Origin: Gammaproteobacteria bacterium
GTDB taxonomy: Bacteria > Pseudomonadota > Gammaproteobacteria > Pseudomonadales > Porticoccaceae
Assembly (NCBI GenBank): GCA_016708925.1
Contig: JADJET010000006.1
Location: forward strand, 62,001 to 126,000
Reading direction: 5' to 3'
DNA: 64,000 bases
The notes under the pieces are model-generated. The model worked only from the letters and a program-made list of their open reading frames with translations, searched no databases and was not told the origin of the DNA. Positions 61,336 to 64,000 of the stretch are shown here, one piece after another (the first letter of the stretch is position 1; each line of letters begins with the position of its first letter). The translations under genes and the position numbers were made by a program.

Positions 61336-62144
61336 TGGCGGATTTGGCAGCGGACACGCCGACCATTCTGAAAAAAATCCTGGCCCGCAAGGTCGAGGAG
61401 ATCGCCGAACGGCGGCTGCGCTGCGATCTGGATGAACTCCGGCGCCGCGCGGCGGATGCGCCACCGGCACGGGGGTTTTACCAAGCGCTCCAGACGCGGG
61501 TGGCGCGCGGCGAATCCGCCGTGATCGCGGAGATCAAGAAAGCCTCACCCAGCAAGGGCGTGATCCGCCCGGATTTCGATCCCGTCGCCATCGCCCGGAG
61601 CTACGAGCGCGGCGGCGCGGCCGCTCTGTCGGTGCTGACCGATGTGGATTTTTTCCAGGGCGCGGATGCTTATCTGGTGGCGGCGCGGGCGGCGACCACC
61701 TTGCCGGTGCTGCGCAAGGACTTCACCATCGATCCTTACCAGATACATGAGGCGCGGGTGTTGGGCGCTGACTGCGTGTTGCTGATCGTGGCGGCGCTGG
61801 CGCCGGCGCAGCTCGCCGATCTGCACGGCACGGCGCTCGAAATTGGCCTGGACGTCCTGGTGGAAGTGCATAACGCCCGCGAGCTGGAGCTCGCGCTGAC
61901 CCTGGACAATCCGATGGTGGGCATCAACAACCGCGATCTCCACAGTTTCCACACCAGTCTGGAGACCACTTTCAGTCTGCTGCCCCGCATCGGTGACGAG
62001 CGTCTGGTGGTGACCGAGAGCGGCATCAACCGCGTGGACGATGTGCTCGCCATGCGTGGTCACGGCGTTCACGCCTTTCTGGTTGGCGAAGCCTTTATGC
62101 GGGCGCCGGATCCCGGCACCCGGCTGCGCGAGCTCTTTGATTAG
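61335..62144 (+). CDS. trpC: Indole-3-glycerol phosphate synthase
   Basis: A 269-residue TIM-barrel closing the indole ring. 'EIKKASPSKGVIR' (catalytic Lys), 'VLRKDFTIDPYQ', 'VEVHNARELELAL', 'VGINNRDLHSF' and 'ESGINRVDDV' are present. It is not fused to TrpF, and trpF, trpB and trpA are not in the window. It ends 3 bases before the convergent crp stop. Confidence 0.96.
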   Translation: MADLAADTPTILKKILARKVEEIAERRLRCDLDELRRRAADAPPARGFYQALQTRVARGESAVIAEIKKASPSKGVIRPDFDPVAIARSYERGGAAALSVLTDVDFFQGADAYLVAARAATTLPVLRKDFTIDPYQIHEARVLGADCVLLIVAALAPAQLADLHGTALEIGLDVLVEVHNARELELALTLDNPMVGINNRDLHSFHTSLETTFSLLPRIGDERLVVTESGINRVDDVLAMRGHGVHAFLVGEAFMRAPDPGTRLRELFD

Positions 62145-62147
62145 CGA

Positions 62148-62780
62148 TCAGCGCGCGCCGAACACCACCATGGTTTTGCCGTGCGCTGAAATGAGCTCCT
62201 GATCTTCCAGGGTTTTCAGCACCCGTCCGACCATTTCTCGCGAGCAGCCGACGATGCGGCCGATTTCCTGACGGGTGATCTTGATCTGCATGCCGTCCGG
62301 GTGGGTCATGGCATCGGGTTCCTTGCACAGTTCGAGCAGGGTGCGGGCGACGCGGCCGGTGACATCGAGAAACGCCAGATCGCCCACCTTGCGGGTGGTG
62401 TCGCGCAGGCGCTTGGCCAGTTGTTTGCTCAGGGAGAACAGAAAATCCGGTTGGCGTTGCACGAGCTGGCGGAACGCGGCATAGCTGATTTCCGCGACCT
62501 CGCACTCGGTACGGGCGCGTATCGCGGCGCTGCGATCCTGCTGATCGAACAGCCCCAGCTCGCCGAAGAAATCGCCGGTGTTGAGGTACGCGACGATGAT
62601 TTCGCGACCATCGTCGTCCTCGATCAGGACGCTGACCGAACCCTTGATGATGTAGTAAAGAGAATCGCAGGCGTCCCCCGCGTGAATCAGCGTGCTCTTG
62701 GCGGGGTAACGGCGACGGTTGCAGTGGTTGAGAAACTCCTCGAACTTCGGGATGTGGGGGGTGATGGGTTGGAGTGCCAA
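62148..62780 (-). CDS. crp: cAMP receptor protein (Crp/Vfr)
   Basis: A 210-residue Crp. The cAMP pocket is seen in 'GDFFGELGLFDQQDRSAAIR' and the C-helix in 'FLDVTGRVARTLL'; the helix-turn-helix is 'TRQEIGRIVGCSREMVGRVL', nearly that of E. coli Crp and Vfr. The start is TTG 62780 with GGGAGGA about 5 bases upstream; longer in-frame starts would add non-Crp sequence. It is convergent with trpC and divergent from the OsmC gene, the order seen in several gammaproteobacteria. Confidence 0.93.
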   Translation of the reverse strand: MALQPITPHIPKFEEFLNHCNRRRYPAKSTLIHAGDACDSLYYIIKGSVSVLIEDDDGREIIVAYLNTGDFFGELGLFDQQDRSAAIRARTECEVAEISYAAFRQLVQRQPDFLFSLSKQLAKRLRDTTRKVGDLAFLDVTGRVARTLLELCKEPDAMTHPDGMQIKITRQEIGRIVGCSREMVGRVLKTLEDQELISAHGKTMVVFGAR

Positions 62781-62963
62781 GGGTTCCTCCCTGGGAGCTA
62801 TTTTGAGGGGCCTGTCGCATGACGCATGTTCAGGCGCGAACGGTTCGCGCGACAAGCGAGCGGAAAGTCGCACTTCGGGCAGCAAATTGCAAGCTGGGGC
62901 CTTGCCGAAAATCTGGCTTTCGGGCTGTGCTAGTCTGGCCCATTGTGTGTAGAGGGGGAAACC

Positions 62964-63383
62964 ATGAAGGCAGTAGTGAAGTGGGTCGACAACGCCATGT
63001 TCCTGGGCGAGTCGGGCAGCGGCCATGCGGTGGTGATGGATGGGCCGGAAGATCATGGCGGCCGCAATCTGGGCGTCCGACCCATGGAGATGCTGCTGAT
63101 CGGCATGGGCGGGTGTGCCAGCTTTGATGTCATGAGCATTCTGCAGAAAGCCCGCCAGCAGGTCCGTCATTGCCGCGCCGAGCTGGAAGCCGAACGCGCC
63201 GACGCCGTGCCGGCCGTGTTTACCCGAATCAATATCCATTTCGTGGTGGAAGGCGTGAACCTCAAGGAGGCTCAGGTCAAGCGCGCTGTGGAGCTGTCGG
63301 CCCAGAAGTACTGTTCCGCCTCCATCATGTTTGCGCAGGCCGGGGTCGTGGTGACCCACAGTTATGCCGTGGAGCAAGTGTGA
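62964..63383 (+). CDS. OsmC-family protein (YhfA-like)
   Basis: A 139-residue OsmC-fold protein. The two family cysteines are C51 ('GMGGCASFDVM') and C117 ('KYCSASIM'), which in peroxidase members reduce organic hydroperoxides. This YhfA-like branch next to crp is not biochemically defined. ATG 62964 has GGGGGAAA 4-5 bases upstream. Confidence 0.9.
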   Translation: MKAVVKWVDNAMFLGESGSGHAVVMDGPEDHGGRNLGVRPMEMLLIGMGGCASFDVMSILQKARQQVRHCRAELEAERADAVPAVFTRINIHFVVEGVNLKEAQVKRAVELSAQKYCSASIMFAQAGVVVTHSYAVEQV

Positions 63384-63436
63384 GGGCTGGCTGAATGACC
63401 CGGCGTGCAGGTGAAATCCACCCCAGCAAAAAAAAA

Positions 63437-63461
63437 GCCGGGGAGCGCGAGGCTCCCCGGC
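63437..63461. terminator. Strong hairpin, terminator-like on the minus strand
   Basis: GCCGGGGAGC (63437-63446) and GCTCCCCGGC (63452-63461) form a perfect 10-bp stem with a 5-base loop. A run of nine A (63428-63436) precedes it, so the U-tract would be correct for minus-strand transcripts; on the plus strand only 'AAATAAC' follows. It may end OsmC transcripts inefficiently or shield against antisense entry from the LysR side. Confidence 0.65.
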
Positions 63462-63614
63462 AAATAACTTACAGGGGGGTTAGGAAGGAGAGTGACCGGC
63501 GGGCTCCTAGGACCCATCGTTGCCGGACACAGGCGCTATGGTAGCGATATTGGAACATGGCGCAAATGGATTGTTTTTATAAAAATCATAACTAAAAAGA
63601 CTTTTATGATGCGC

Positions 63615-63648
63615 TTGCCGGCGACACGGGCGGCATAGCTTGTATAAT
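63615..63648 (+). promoter_or_regulatory. Candidate promoter of the LysR-type gene
   Basis: A perfect TATAAT (63643-63648) lies 46 bases before the ATG. The nearest -35-like TTGCCG (63615-63620) is 22 bases away, wider than usual. The rest of 63462-63694 holds A/T-rich sequence and no gene. Confidence 0.45.
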
Positions 63649-63694
63649 TGGTCCGGATCATAACGACCACAACCATGCACGGTGATTATCCGAT

Positions 63695-64000
63695 ATGACC
63701 ATCAACACGCTTGCCCGGGTTGACCTTAATCTGCTGGTGGCGCTGCAAGTGCTGCTTGAGGAGCTGAACGTGACCCGCTCGGCGGAGCGTCTGCACGTCT
63801 CTCAGCCGGCGATGAGCAAAACCCTGTTGCGTCTGCGCAATGTCTTCGAGGACGCGCTGTTTACACGCAGTGGCCGCGGCCTGGTGCCCACGCCCCGGGC
63901 GCTGGAGCTCAAGCAGGCGCTGCCGCAATTACTGGAAGGCATCGGTGGCCTGCTGGTGCGCACGGAATTCGATCCCGCCACCTTTGCGGGGCATGTGCGC
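63695..64000 (+). CDS. LysR-type transcriptional regulator, 5-prime part
   Basis: The first 102 codons of a LysR regulator; the window ends inside it. 'VDLNLLVALQVLLEELNVTR' then 'SAERLHVSQPAMSKTLLRLR' is the winged helix-turn-helix, and 'LFTRSGRGLVPTPRALELKQ' the wing, of the NodD/LeuO-like branch. The effector-binding domain lies beyond the window, so the ligand is unknown. ATG 63695 follows the TATAAT promoter candidate. Confidence 0.9.
   Translation, partial: MTINTLARVDLNLLVALQVLLEELNVTRSAERLHVSQPAMSKTLLRLRNVFEDALFTRSGRGLVPTPRALELKQALPQLLEGIGGLLVRTEFDPATFAGHVR

Noticed and set aside
63437..63461. A standard plus-strand intrinsic terminator for the OsmC gene
   Set aside because: The stem is strong but the T-run is missing downstream on the plus strand; the A-run upstream fits the opposite direction, so it is reported only as terminator-like on the minus strand.

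Overview
The window is GC-rich chromosomal DNA from a proteobacterium, most likely a gammaproteobacterium outside the enterics. The evidence is gene order: a yhdP-rng-maf-mreD-mreC-mreB cluster divergent from gatC-gatA-gatB, tkt-epd-pgk-fba, rpe close to trpE-trpG-trpD-trpC, then crp and an OsmC-family gene, plus a PA4642-family protein. I cannot name genus or species. No rRNA, tRNA, CRISPR array or intact insertion sequence was recognised.

Layout. 1-1105: the end of a VOC-family gene and a HAD-family gene. 1.1-3.4 kb: an AT-richer accessory patch with a three-copy tandem repeat and an Nmad2/Nmad3 pair (domains associated with nucleotide modification). Nmad3 is a multiply frameshifted relic, and an integron attC-like structure lies just upstream of Nmad2. 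3.4-9.4 kb (minus): an NAD-dependent molybdenum formate dehydrogenase operon in the order fdsG-fdsB-fdsA-fdhD-fdsD. 9.5-12.1 kb: membrane-anchored MsrB, a BKACE-family enzyme and a nitrilase-family amidase. 12.1-20.6 kb (minus): envelope and cell-shape cluster. 20.7-26.4 kb (plus): the Asp/Glu-tRNA amidotransferase, a PA4642-like protein and a bifunctional beta-oxidation enzyme.

26.5-39.5 kb is a defence island between the beta-oxidation gene and tkt. It holds hicAB, a type I restriction system (frameshifted hsdR and a fused hsdM-hsdS), a VapBC-like pair, a GxxExxY protein, an ABC-three-component (ABC-3C) conflict module, a DUF3800 gene and decayed relics. From hsdMS through DUF3800 the six open frames run head to tail, almost all with ATGA overlaps. 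The cassette ends in a run of hairpins that looks like a DUF3800-associated structured RNA. The hsdMS gene carries two repeat-derived in-frame insertions, and its 3-prime 82 bp is duplicated beyond the ABC-3C genes.

39.7-45.2 kb: carbon metabolism (tkt, epd, pgk, fba). 45.2-52 kb: a PAS-GGDEF-EAL protein, a shortened ZntB-like transporter, RDD and SDR proteins, an FAH-family hydrolase and an alpha/beta hydrolase. 52.1-58 kb: rpe and a very large DEDD-exonuclease/RecQ/UvrD fusion. 58-62.1 kb: trpEGDC behind an apparent attenuator whose leader frame has two Trp codons. 62.1-64 kb: crp, an OsmC-family gene and the start of a LysR-type regulator.

Single-base frame breaks occur in hsdR, tkt and the PAS-GGDEF-EAL gene. 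In tkt at least, sequence error is as likely as mutation, so the frame breaks need confirmation from reads.
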